DNA from: Crambe crambe
Taxonomy: Eukaryota; Porifera; Demospongiae; Poecilosclerida; Crambeidae
Direction of reading: 5' to 3'
DNA length: 64,000 nt
NCBI GenBank assembly: GCA_963924555.1
Contig: OZ004590.1
Location: 1,054,001 to 1,118,000 of the forward strand
This document shows, in pieces, positions 1 to 12,155 of this stretch. The translations under genes and the position numbers were made by a program. The notes under the pieces are model-generated. The model was not told the origin of the DNA, did not search any database, and saw nothing but the letters and a program-made list of their open reading frames with translations. Each line of letters opens with the position of its first letter. Positions within the stretch are counted from its first letter, which is position 1.

Positions 1-51
1 CCCTCCCTATTCCTACACCAGTGCTATGACTGGCTAGCTAGTAAATCTTAC

Positions 52-610
52 AAAAATCATTTATCAAGTTGGGAGCATCCAGTACTTTATCTGCAGACTT
101 GGGAGTTTTACGAGGTTTCTTTATTGGAGTGCCAAGGCTTGCATTGCCAGCATAAGTGCTCCAGTACTCGTCTACACAAACAGTTTAATACAAACTCATA
201 GGACTCAATCTGAACTCACATTTTCCTGGTGTCCTATTGGGAGAGAATGGCATGTTTTTAAATGATAGTATCCTGCTCTTGGAGGTATGGCCTTTGAGTG
301 CAAGAAGGTGTTCTCTCATGGTGCTATCCTCAGATGATGATTGAGTACAATCAACGTTGCTTGAGGGCACACATCCTGACAAGCTGGATTTGGATGGGGT
401 GCTGAGCTGAAATCTTGAAAATTCCAGATCTCCAGTAGATCTGTTTGGAATAAACCTATCAGCCGGTGTGTTATGCTTAACAGGGGTATGAGAGCAGGAA
501 CGAGGTGTTCCCCGAGTAGCGGATAGTTTCCATTGATGGGTTGGAGTCTTGTAAATAAATGACTGAATTGCTGATGAAGATGAATCAGAAGTAGAGGCCA
601 TAGTCGTCAT
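52..610 (-). CDS. CDC20: Cdc20/Fizzy-family APC/C activator, N-terminal exons (partial)
   Basis: N-terminal part of an activator of the anaphase-promoting complex; the WD40 propeller lies off the left edge. Exon 1 is 220-610, starting at the ATG read as MTTMASTS; the frame upstream of it has no ATG. Exon 2 is 52-171. Exon 1 carries a C-box (DRFIPNRS), the APC/C-binding motif of Cdc20 and Cdh1, preceded by the TPTHQWK segment that resembles the conserved tryptophan region of Cdc20. Exon 2 reads RKTPKSADKVLDAPNLINDF, the family signature just before the first blade. The exons join through a 48-nt intron (172-219, GTGAGT...GTGTAG); without splicing an in-frame TAA would follow. A donor (GTAAGA) closes exon 2 at 51. 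The residues after the C-box look more like Cdc20 than Fzr1/Cdh1, but this is not certain. It is head-to-head with the gene at 730. Confidence 0.82.
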
Positions 611-729
611 CTTGTTCCGTCTTTTGTACACCGTGAAGTACGATGTAATATTATAGCTTTGTCATAGATTCTAGCCCACAATCTGTTTTGAAAATCCCGC
701 GCCTTTCCTGGTAAAGGGTAGATATAATC
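611..729. promoter_or_regulatory. Bidirectional promoter between CDC20-like and GON7-like genes
   Basis: Only 119 bp separate the two divergent start codons. The interval holds TTTGAA at 687-692, which fits the cell-cycle homology region (CHR) bound by MuvB complexes, followed a few bases on by CCCGCGCC at 696-703, which resembles the CDE/E2F core. Cdc20 promoters in other animals use a CDE/CHR pair, so a cell-cycle role is plausible here; this is inference from motif matches alone. Confidence 0.45.
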
Positions 730-1098
730 ATGGCAAAGATTACTTGCAAGATTTCTGCTAGTGAGAATCTAAATTTCCAGTATGACCTTCCAGTGAAGCA
801 TTCTAATTCAAAATGTGATCCAAGTAAAGCCAAATATCTTTCTTCACTTTCTCAAGAACTTACCGTCTTGAAAGACTTGGTGAACAATAATCTCAGTGAA
901 CTGGTCGACAAAGAAAGAGCTCTTCATTCTAGTGATTCTAAAAGAAACGATTATGAGTCATCAGATTTAGGTGATTGATATATTATATTGTAGAGAAGAA
1001 ATGCTTGCTATGCATTCTGTTTCTATGCAGAATTAGATGAAATTGGAACAATGGTGACTACCAAACGTCTTAAACAACCACATCCATCAGTCTCTTAA
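730..1098 (+). CDS. GON7: GON7-like EKC/KEOPS complex subunit
   Basis: Small protein of 102 residues in two exons, 730-970 and 1031-1098, joined by a 60-nt intron (donor GTGATT, acceptor TATGCAG) with matching phase. KEOPS makes the t6A modification on ANN-decoding tRNAs, and GON7 is its small, partly disordered subunit in animals (about 100 residues in human). The protein has a beta-like N-terminus (MAKITCKISASENLNFQYD), a helical middle with SLSQELTVLKDLVNNNLSEL comparable to the human GLLSGVAQMKDMV region, then an acidic tail and a basic KRLKQPHPS end matching the human KRPKTPS end. Without the second exon the ORF would stop at 978 and lose this tail. Sequence identity is weak, so the call rests on length, order of segments and the C-terminal match. 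Confidence 0.55.
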
Positions 1099-1217
1099 AT
1101 ATTAATGGGCATTGTATTTTCACAGTATGCAAAATATACAACATATTAGGTTATGTTTTGAGACAAGAATGGTGCATTAACAAGAATTATTGACACATGC
1201 ACTGTTGTACAAGTTGA

Positions 1218-2686
<1,469 letters not shown>

Positions 2687-3372
2687 TTATGAAAATGTGC
2701 CTTCAAGAATTTTTTTGGCTTCTTCTTGATGAATGGTGTTCACACCCACTGCAGATGCTGCATAAGGTTTCCTGCTCACCAGTGAAAGCTAGAAAGTAAC
2801 AAAAAATTGCTCATGCAATACTCATTACCGTATGTCACTTCATCACCTTGCAACCTAGCTGCTGGGCAAAGCGTGGTTGAATGAAGGTCCATGGTCCCTT
2901 ATTGGCTGGTTCTTCCTGGCTCCATATATATTCTGAATAATATGAAGTTCATAAACTAGTCAAGCAGGAGGTTCATGCTCGAGGATGCTTGACAATTATT
3001 TTATGAACTACCTGTGGCATTGGTGTACTTAGAAATTTCTTGATAGAGGTAACCAGAGGGAAATGGGCAGAGAAGCTATAGAAAAAATTAAAATGGAGCA
3101 AACCATATAAAATGTTTACCACACCTCCAAGCGAATAATTGCAGTATTCCTTATTTGGTTCTTCTTGCGATAATCATCCAGGGCATAGTAATGCTTTCCT
3201 GAACAAAAAATAACACGACGAACACTGCATACAAGAGGATAGATAAAGTTCAGTGTTATTATTATAATGATCTCAAGATGAACTCACTCCTCTGAACTTA
3301 TCAATGGATCACTCAGAACTGGCTGAAAGGTAGTACCAGGACCCATCTCAATTGTTCTTGATGTAGCTGCCT

Positions 3373-3414
<42 letters not shown>

Positions 3415-4484
3415 AGCAGGGAGATGGGAAGGTGTACATACATACACACATACATATATCCATCCATGCATACATAGATACATACATACTCACAGGCAAT
3501 CTAAGCAAGATTTTTGGAGAAAGAACTACCAATGGTTTCCTAAAGTTTCGTACCATCTGCAAATAATTGGCTTATTAATTTTAAGGTTTAACAATTGCTA
3601 ATCTACATACCTGTCTGCGGAGCAGGTGATAATACTGAGCAGGGGTTGTAGGATGAACCACGTGCATGTTGACATTGTCTCCATCACCTGCAGTCTCTGA
3701 ACTATCACATTGCTGTAGGAAACGTTCCACTTGACAAGAAGAGTGATCAGGACCAGCGCCATCATACCCGTGGGGCAGTAACATCACAAGACCACTTTGC
3801 AACAACCACTTGGCTAAACGTATGCACACACATAAGTTATGATACACCCACTATGAATTCCCCCCGCTACTATAATGGTGAGCTTGTCAGTACCTTCTCC
3901 TGAGGAGACAAACGTGTCAATAATGACTTGGGCACCATTGAAAAAGTCACCAAACTGTGCTTCCCACACCACCAAGTGCTTGGGACTCTCCACACTGAAG
4001 CCATACTCAAAGCCCAGCACTGCTTCCTCACTTAATGGACTATTGACAACCTGCATTGCACCACGAATAAACCCAAATAAAATAGCCTCCCCTGATAAAT
4101 ATAATAGTAGCTACTTGGGTTCATACTCAAAATAGTTACGTGATAGGATAGCAACTATGTACACATACTTCTAGAAAGGCAGTCTGCTGAGGAGAGATGT
4201 GATTGAGGGGGATATAAGCAGCGTCAGTGTTTTGACAAACCAACATAGCATGTCTGTGACTGAATGTTCCACGTCCAACATCTTGACCACTGAGGCGCAC
4301 ATTGAAACCTGTACACAATCATTAGTGTCACTGATGATAGACACACAAATAATTCATTTTGACCTTGGTACAAGAGGCTCCCAAAGGCTAGGGCTTCTGC
4401 AGTAGCCCAGTCAATATTTTCTCCACTTTCTAAACGTTTGATTCTTTCTCTAACATGACTTTTCTTCAGACGCTCATTCAAAAT

Positions 4485-4515
<31 letters not shown>

Positions 4516-6849
4516 CTCTCCTAACTAGTTCAATCCAATGATCAGGTTTACATCACTTACTAAATTTTCGGGTACGGTTACAGACTCTGCTCCTATGAAC
4601 TTCAGCAAGTCAACAGGATATCCTATAAATACATTTATCCCATGATTAATGACATAATGATGCAATAGTACACACCAGTGTCCCATAGAGTGAGAGCAGA
4701 CTGAGGATCCTCGGAGTCTTTCCATCGCCCAAGAAGATGAGTCTTCTATTGGTGGGAGGTTAATAACAGTGTATTATAGGCAATTTGAACTTGAAGGAAT
4801 CATTACAGGAGGATTGTGCTTAGCACTCGCATCAAGTGAGTCTCCAAGCTCCTTCATCCATTCCTCTGTTACTGATGATACCCACTCTTTACTCAAAACT
4901 CCCTCACTCTAAAGAATACATAACTTCTGTGCATGGACACATTGCATGTAATCAACGAAGCCTGACTTCTAACTGCTGTCCATACATATCTGGAACACTG
5001 CTCCTTTTTTCAATGATATCATACATGATGGGCTGAGTGAGAAATGGATTGTCCAACTCATTATGACCCCTGCATCAGTCACATATCACTGCTAAGCTGG
5101 AAACTTGTTAGTTTCTGCTTACCATCTGCGATAACAAGTCATATTAATGAGAACATCTTTTTGAAATTGATTCTTATAGCCCATTGCTATAAATGCTGCT
5201 CTAGCAACTTCCTGTGGACATGAACAGACATATGCAGGCATGTACACTAAATCATACACCTTGCCTCAGGGTTTCCTCCATTGACATGAATCACTGGTGC
5301 TCCTATGGACTTGATCACATCACTACAGTACTGGGAAGACCTCCCATGGTCTTCCTCTGTAGTAAACCCCACCTGGTTGTTGACTATCAGGTGCAGAGTT
5401 CCCCCCACATCAAAATGGGGTAGGTTAGAAAGACACAGACTCTCAGTCACCACCCCTTGAGCAGAGAATGCTGCATCACCATGGATCTGGAGACTCAAAA
5501 CTTTGCTGGGAGGACATGAATTAGGTGCCAGGGGAGCAGAAGAGTAAGGTCCATCCTTGAGAGATAACTGTCTGGCTCTAACTTTTCCCAAAACTACAGG
5601 GTTTACTGCTTCCAGATGAGACGGGTTTGGAAGCATGCTCACATGAATAAGATGCTCCCCATCCACTTTTAAGTCTATGGAAGATACTGGAAGGGAAATC
5701 ATAAATATGGAGGTGGACCACAGATCTCAAGATAATCACTCACTTAAATGTGAAATAACATCTCCAGTACTAGGAGCACCCTTTAAAAACTCTGCATTTC
5801 CTTGCAACTAAAACATAAGTATTATATTTCACAATAGGTATCAGGTAAATCCATTTACTCACCTTATGAAAGAATGCATCTTTGGAGACTCCAAGTAAAC
5901 CTGTCAACACATTTAAACGTCCTCTATGAGGCATTCCTATCACCACTTCTTCAATACCATTAGCACCACAAGACATCAAAATCTCATCAAAAACTGCCAT
6001 CATGCTCTCTGCCCCTTCAGCTCCATATCGCTTTACAGTTGCAAATTTTTTAGCCAAGAAATTGTCAAAAGCCTGTGACCGAGTTAGATGCTTGGCAAGA
6101 CAGATTTTACTGTCATCAGTGAGTGTTCTGTGTCTGTTTTTCTCATAATATTCCACCAACCACTCTCTCTCCTCGGCACTCTGAAATAATCATGTTGAGT
6201 GGACATTATGTAATTAATCAAACATGCATCCTGAACAATGACATACAGTGACATGTGCAACTTGGAGAGCCATGGTCCCACAGTACATAACTTCCAAGTA
6301 CTGCACAACGTCACTAAGTGATGCTTCAGGGAAAGAGAATCCATGCAGCAGGTTTTCCACTGAAAATATATCTTCTCTACCTCCTGATAGTCCAAATGCT
6401 TCAGGATCTAGTGGATAGAGAAGGGGACCTGTACAGTTCTTAAGATTGAGAGGATCTAAGCAAGCTTTCAAGTGACCATTATCTCTATAGGCATTTATCA
6501 GCTGCAACAACCTTGGATCACTCCCTACAGGATGAAAATTTGAAAGTTAAAATTAATCCGAGCTCCCTTTTCAAACAGTAGAGCCAGTTAACCTATGAAT
6601 GAGACCTAAATATTCATTGTTCAAACAAAAAAATAATTAATCTATCTACTGCCACAGCTACCAGTAAGAGTGTTCCACCCCTCCCACAAGTGTAGCTAAT
6701 TGCTAAAGTTTCTGTTAGTTAAAGTGCAGTGACTGACCTGAAGCTTGAGCAGGATGGAATGGCCTAGGAAATTTCGATCTGTGCCCGAAGCATTGCTTGG
6801 TATGATACTGTTTAATGCAGTGGCCTAATCTACTTCTTATCATCATCAT
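2687..6849 (-). CDS. DHTKD1: 2-oxoadipate dehydrogenase E1 (DHTKD1)
   Basis: Thiamine-diphosphate E1 component that decarboxylates 2-oxoadipate in mitochondrial lysine, hydroxylysine and tryptophan breakdown. Twenty exons: 6738-6849, 6247-6524, 5863-6180, 5744-5807, 5265-5686, 5123-5211, 4967-5069, 4807-4908, 4676-4745, 4561-4622, 4364-4484, 4169-4308, 3894-4050, 3611-3813, 3494-3556, 3288-3370, 3125-3224, 3012-3075, 2847-2932 and 2687-2788. They sum to 912 residues (human about 919). Exon 1 is a basic, Ser/His-rich leader ([18 protein letters not shown]...) suited to mitochondrial import. Motifs include [59 protein letters not shown] and [15 protein letters not shown]. Similarity is closer to DHTKD1 than to OGDH across the length. 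Intron 5 uses a GC donor at 5263-5264, set by phase and family alignment. Head-to-head with L2HGDH. Confidence 0.95.
3375..3490. repeat. (AT)n and (CATA)n microsatellites in DHTKD1 intron 15
   Basis: An (AT) run of about 36 nt (3375-3410) lies directly against the 3' splice site of intron 15 on the minus strand, and an impure CATA/CATC array fills about 3434-3490. Almost the whole 123-nt intron is therefore simple repeat. Confidence 0.9.
4487..4514. repeat. (AG)n microsatellite acting as polypyrimidine tract of DHTKD1 intron 10
   Basis: About 14 GA units on the plus strand read as (CT)n on the coding strand, immediately before the AAG acceptor at 4485-4487 of exon 11. The repeat itself is the polypyrimidine tract of this intron. 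Confidence 0.85.
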
Positions 6850-6906
6850 TCAGGATCGTTCCAAATAGGTCACACCATTACAATTGGAGGAAACTTTTGT
6901 GCATTG
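6850..6906. promoter_or_regulatory. 57-bp bidirectional promoter of DHTKD1 and L2HGDH
   Basis: The start codons of DHTKD1 (minus, 6847-6849) and L2HGDH (plus, 6907-6909) are separated by 57 bp. Both 5' UTRs and the core promoter must fit here, overlap the coding exons, or lie further in. A CCAAT motif is present on the minus strand (ATTGG at 6883-6887). No TATA box is evident. Confidence 0.6.
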
Positions 6907-8889
6907 ATGCACTATGCTAAAACTGTCCTTGGGGTTTGCATCCAAATGCAGCAGTCTGCCATCGAAAGAATGTCCTCACGGTATTATAGCTTCCTCTTAA
7001 GCATAAACTAAGTGGAGTAAGATGTTGCACCAATCATCATCCATCCACCCCCACTTATTGTGGCCTTTAGTAGCAAATGGGCAGTAGCAACAATTCAAAT
7101 GGGATAGAGCCTGCATTACAAGTCTTTCTTCTCTCTCACACAGTGTGTACTGTAGTGGAATACCAGATGAGACATTGTATGACCTTGTGGTTGTTGGTGG
7201 AGGAATAGTGGGACTGGCTACAGCTCGGGAGGTTGCTTTAAGACATCCTAATAAGCACATTGCTTTGGTAGAGAAGGAGCAACAGCTAGGTATGTAACTT
7301 CTAGTCTAGTCTTGCAGGTGTATAGCCACATTATCATTTGCAGCCATGCACCAAACTGGACACAACAGTGGTGTGATCCACATGGGCATATACTATAAAC
7401 CTGGATCCCTCAAGGCCAAACTCTGTGTTGAAGGTGCTGACCTGGTATACAACTACCTTGATCAGAAAAAAATTCCCTACAAGAAGTGTGGGAAGGTGAT
7501 AGTGGCTGTAACAGAGGAGGAGATTCCTCGTCTCAAAAACCTGTACATAAGAGCATGTGCTAATAAGTGCAAAGGCATCAAAATGATTGGAGCTGAAGAG
7601 CTGAAGAAGATAGAACCCCACTGCAATGTAAGTCACTGCACAAGTAGTACTGCTAGATGCAGTGATTGGATAGCATCACTCATCATCATATATGATCATG
7701 TAGGGTCGAATGGCTATCCATTCTCCCAACACTGGTATAGTGGACTGGGGTCGAGTGGCAAGATCTTATGGAGAAGACTTCAAACTGAATGGGGGGAAAA
7801 TATTCACTGGATTTGAGGTGAGAGGACATGATATCAAGCTACTGGATACATGATAAAATTGGGGGGAAAATTTTTTTTAGGTGAATAGATTTGCAAGTGA
7901 GTTGCTGAAAATTGTTACCGTGGAGTACGTGTGCACCCATTGTTTATTATAGCAGACACTGAAGAGAAAATACACATCCACTCTAAGAATGAGGTAATTC
8001 CATGCACAGCACCATATGTTTACAAACTGGTGTATGACAAATTTTGCAGGTGACACTTAAAGCACGCCATGTCATTACCTGTTGTGGACTTTATTCAGAC
8101 AGAGTAGCAAAGTTATCTGGATGTAGCATAGAACCCAAGATTGTACCGTTCCGAGGGGAGTACCTGCTACTAAACAGGAACAAGTCACATCTTGTCAATG
8201 GAAATATATATCCTGTGAATGCATCATACATAATTGATACCTCAAAATTAATGCACAAGCTACTCATTATAGGTGCCTGATCCTAAGTTTCCTTTTCTGG
8301 GAGTACACTTCACTCCACGAATGGATGGGTCTGTATGGTTGGGACCTAATGCAGTGCTGGCATTCTCAAGGGAAGGCTACAAATACTCCACTTTTTGCTG
8401 GGCAGACTTTAAAGAACTGTTGACCTTCAGGTACACACATGCATCCATGGCTGGTGCAACAATTATACAGATCATGTTTTAGAGGTTTGAGGAAATTGGT
8501 TTCTCGTCACTGGCGTTTTGGATCCTCTGAGATGTACAAGAGTGTGATTATGAGGGCTCAACTCAAACACTTACAGAAATACATTCCCAGCATCACTATA
8601 GCTGATATCTCAAGGTAAGAGCTGGAGGCATCTACATTCGGTTCTAACAAGAAGTGTGTGTTGCAGAGGACCAAGTGGAGTACGTGCACAAGCCATGGAC
8701 AGTGAAGGGAGTCTGATTGAAGACTTTGTTTTTGATCAGGGAGAAGGGGAGTTGGGGAGTCACATGCTCCATGTGCGCAATGCCCCTTCTCCCGGTGCCA
8801 CTTCTTCTCTTGCTATTGCTGCCATGATTGCTGACAAGGCACAAAGCACATTCAAGTGGGACACACACCAGGACAAAAAACTTTTATAA
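6907..8889 (+). CDS. L2HGDH: L-2-hydroxyglutarate dehydrogenase, mitochondrial
   Basis: FAD enzyme that oxidises L-2-hydroxyglutarate to 2-oxoglutarate, a metabolite-repair reaction in mitochondria. Ten exons: 6907-6980, 7144-7289, 7344-7627, 7704-7817, 7881-7896, 7953-7993, 8050-8214, 8273-8430, 8483-8614 and 8667-8889; total 450 residues (human 463). The N-terminal leader leads to [17 protein letters not shown], with the FAD dinucleotide motif at residues 43-48. Family landmarks follow: [58 protein letters not shown], and [17 protein letters not shown]. The exon 1 start is the only ATG that fits phase; its GTATTA donor is weak. Exon 5 is a 16-nt microexon. Exon 6 begins at a TAGCAG tandem acceptor. 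Introns are mostly 52-63 nt. The stop codon directly abuts the CRLS1 stop codon. Confidence 0.95.
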
Positions 8890-10559
8890 TTAAGGTGGTT
8901 TTTTATGTAGTACTCTGAATCCTCTCATTTGATGCAAGTAATGGACTCCTGATCCCAGAGTAGTGGCACCTGTCACAAACCTATAAGTTATGATATTGTT
9001 CAACTGGGAAAGAGCATGGATAATGCTAACCATAAAAGGTGAACAAGTGGATGTCCAACCAGACCAAGAAGTGGAGCCGCTAAAGACACTGCCATTAAGC
9101 CCAGTTGAAAAAAGGTGTTCATCTAAAGATTATAGATTTAATATTGATATCTGCATCCAATGACAATACCTTTCCCAGAAATGTTGGGGTCACTTGCACT
9201 GTTGACCGCTGAATATCCCAATACCGATTCCATGTTATCTGTAGAGAATAATAAAAAATTAGCCACCATGAGATATCTGATTTCACGGAACAGTCCTGCA
9301 TCGATCAACTTATTCATGCATCTAACTCTTCAGCATAGTTGTTAGCTTACAAGGTTCTCCCTGAACACTTTATAATACCTAAATTTTACACAACATATTG
9401 CAGATATATCAGAAACTGGTGCAAGAAATATCACTCCATGACCAGAGGAGGACATGTCTACAGGTTCCTGTGTATGTATTCCAGTATCTTGTCCTACTCA
9501 CAGCCTGGCTTTCAAGTTATCACACACTATATTGCACAAGCACTCTACTTACTGGAGGAGGGAGTGTGATATAGCGCAAGTAGAAACTTCCAAGTACTAG
9601 CAGCAGATCCCTGCCAAGAATGATAATGGCCAGTGGCACTACATTATAGTTCAATATTATAATGACATCACTAGGGGCCCAGATGTTTAGGCATGGTATT
9701 ATATTTACTTGGAATAAGCTTGACGAGAGTGAGTGTAATACAAAGCACAGAAATCAGACACTTGTCTGCCAATGGATCCAAAACAGAACCAAGCATGGAA
9801 GATTGTCCTTTGAATTTTCGTGCTATAAACCCATCAACCTATGTTCAGGAGGAGACCAATGGGTACCAATGGGAACATGCACACATCTGTTCTAATGGAT
9901 ACTTACTAAGTCATGTTGAGGCAGCTGATTTAAATGATTGGGGTGAGCGAAGCGAACCCCCACTAGTGATGATGACCTTTCACCCCATATGCAAACATAT
10001 AAACTTGTACATATGTCCTAACATTGTAGTTTATTTCAGTGATGACCTTGAGCATGCGCACTCGCCCCACAATGCTTTGCATTCTGTAGTAGTTTACATA
10101 GTGTACAGTTACTCATTGAAATTATGAGTGACCCCCAATGCAAACTACACAGTATGCAGGCAATCATAAAGAACAGAATTACTTTCAAGTTACCATGTCA
10201 CTCAGTCCAGCCACAGCAAACAAACCAAGAGCTGCAGGATAGTTGTTACTGACTACAAGATAGCCCAACATAGGTGATAGTACAATACGACTAAAAGATA
10301 ACAGATTGGGAACAGTTGCAATATTCTCCTGCAGTAAAATGTTTAAGTAATGTGTGTAAACTGTGCATAAAGTACTTGTTTCTTCACGGACCTTCTCAAA
10401 TTCTCCCTTCATCTGGGGTTTGGCGCTAATAGTCCTTGCAGGCGCCAACTTGCATACTAGCGGTCTAGTGGTCATGGAAAAGATGCTAGTACAGTTGAAT
10501 ATGACAGGACAGATCTTGACATGCTGCCACATCATCCTGAACCCAACACGTGTGATCAT
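8890..10559 (-). CDS. CRLS1: Cardiolipin synthase (CMP-forming)
   Basis: Inner-mitochondrial-membrane enzyme that joins CDP-diacylglycerol and phosphatidylglycerol to make cardiolipin. Seven exons: 10392-10559, 10194-10328, 9709-9838, 9553-9638, 9170-9238, 9031-9122 and 8890-8980; 256 residues (human about 301). The catalytic CDP-alcohol phosphotransferase motif is complete: D100, D103-G104, A107-R108, G118, D122 and D126 within [12 protein letters not shown]...DPLAD. Upstream is [20 protein letters not shown]; downstream [18 protein letters not shown], then [12 protein letters not shown] and a hydrophobic last part ([18 protein letters not shown]). The 63-nt first intron is in frame, so an unspliced reading would also stay open. 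The N-terminus ([15 protein letters not shown]) is basic and fits import. Its stop codon occupies 8890-8892, directly next to the L2HGDH stop. Confidence 0.94.
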
Positions 10560-10869
10560 CTTGGTCCGTCCGTAGCCGTTCTATCGATCGGTAAGGGTCG
10601 CGCGAGTTAGCACCTCAGATCGATCAGATCAGATAGTAGCTAGTTATAATGTATAGCGATTACCACACCAGTTTACGTGAAAATGTCGTTCTGCAACTAG
10701 CACCCACCCAACCTATAGGGTTCTGCTTCACTCGCAGAATACTACACAGCATTGTAGGTATTTCATTATAATTATTATCACACAATGTAAAGGAAGAAGC
10801 CTGCAGACAACAATAAGAACAAGCAAGTGCATGTGTGTTGTGTATCTACATTCTAGAATAGGCAATGGT
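10560..10869. other. CRLS1 5' flank / PH-gene 3' flank
   Basis: The 310-bp interval between two minus-strand genes. It holds the CRLS1 promoter side, with repeated GATCGATC/GATCAGATC words at about 10580-10630, and the 3' region of the PH-domain gene. I see no further ORF or RNA gene. Confidence 0.5.
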
Positions 10870-12155
10870 TCATGTATTAGTCTGTGGTACATGTTTTTGT
10901 ATTGAATTCTTTATAGCATCTATCCAGGATTGAGAAATTTCTCTAGAATCTAAAGAAAGGGAGAAACTCAATCACAAGTTTTCCAGCCATAACTTTATCC
11001 TGTATCTAGCTACATCTTACCTCCCCTGATTTCATATATCCGAGAAGGAGTTTCTACCTGCACCAAAACACAATAAGTTAGTATTGGTATTACTTGCTAT
11101 AGAATCAACCTCATACTCAAATTCAATAGGGAAAATAACTACAAATTGTGGTATAAATTGTCAATTATTAATAGGGGAAAATAACTATGATGAATTGTGT
11201 CATCACAGGCATGTCTTCATAGTTTACTCATCAGGACCCCCACATTAAATTTTAGGACTACATTTGAAAGGGTTCTCTTTTGTGACACCTTTCTACCAAC
11301 AAGGCGTGGAAAAGTACAAGAGCATAAACAGACAGTTATTTACCAGTCAATAGTTGTTGACATTAGGAGTTCATGATCAGTTATTAAAGCAGTAGCTAGA
11401 TAGTTTTGAATAAGATTATTTTATTGCAAGATGTACTATTTAAGAAAGAGAGATCCCATCGCCTATACATAGTAAGGACACCTAAAGTGTTATTCCACTG
11501 TATTACTAACATTCTATATTAGGTACATAGATTATCATCACAAGTTCACAACCACAAAATAGCCAATGGACAATAATGTACATCAATCCTGGTTAGGTTG
11601 ACCTTAAGCTCACACTACCGCTGATTAGTGAGAATCAATGTGCAAACATAGTGGAGCCAAGGGGAGTACATTTTTATCCAAGCACTCAAACATAATTTGT
11701 CTATAGTCAAAGTAGGCTCATCACAATGTATAATAATCACATAACTCTCATACCTACACAACACGTATGTATGGTATCTAGATACAATCTTCACCGTGAA
11801 AATGTTGTCAGTTTGCACTTCTGATATGTTCCGAACCTCCTTGAGCTCGATTAGTCCTGATGGAGTGTGCTTCTAGTAGAGAGATTAAAATCATCCAGTA
11901 GCTAATAGTGTCAAGATGCTGGTCTTCAAACCTAGGACTTCTGATAGTCCTAATGTAGGATGTTGATGCATGCAAACTTAGGAATTACATGCCCTCTAAT
12001 CACTTTACATTAATTATGTAAGCAATGTTACTCACACTCCCTTTGAAATATGCTAACTGCTTTCCATTCAAAATGAACAGTCTTTGCTTCCAGTCAGTGT
12101 TGATTTTCCCTCTTTTGTACAGATGGCCTTCTTTTATGGTCTGATCTCGAGACAT
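10870..12155 (-). CDS. Single-domain pleckstrin-homology (PH) protein
   Basis: Protein of 107 residues that is almost entirely one PH domain. Exons: 12036-12155, 11786-11872, 11021-11057 and 10870-10949, all in phase. It starts MSRDQTIKEGHLYKRGKIN, the usual beta-1/beta-2 entry with the lysine/arginine residues that contact phosphoinositides, then WKQRLFILNGKQLAYFKGS. Strands continue through LIELKEVRNIS, NIFTVKIVETPSRIYEIRG, and the C-terminal helix carries the invariant tryptophan (SQSWIDAIKNSIQ). The protein ends ten residues later. PH domains usually bind membrane phosphoinositides or partners; a stand-alone one suggests an adaptor or competitor. The orthologue could not be named. The donor for exon 2 (GTATCT) was chosen because it restores the PH fold; reading on would add a short unrelated segment. 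Confidence 0.82.

Noticed and set aside
185..220. In-frame TAA after the CDC20-like exon, suggesting a pseudogene
   Set aside because: A 48-nt GTGAGT...TAG intron removes it and keeps family similarity on both sides.
5214..5423. Plus-strand 69-codon frame in DHTKD1
   Set aside because: Shadow of DHTKD1 exon 5; the minus strand is strongly conserved.
9693..10127. Plus-strand 144-codon open frame
   Set aside because: It lies antisense to CRLS1 exon 3 and intron 2, and has no family resemblance; the minus strand carries the conserved catalytic motif.
8890..10193. CRLS1 truncated to two exons (possible pseudogene)
   Set aside because: Five further exons were found on the minus strand down to 8890, in phase and matching the family to the C-terminus.
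11615..11818. Longer reading of the PH protein exon 2 (ending HTYVLC...)
   Set aside because: Using the GTATCT donor after KI restores an intact PH domain in phase with exon 3; the longer form hits stops in every join tried.
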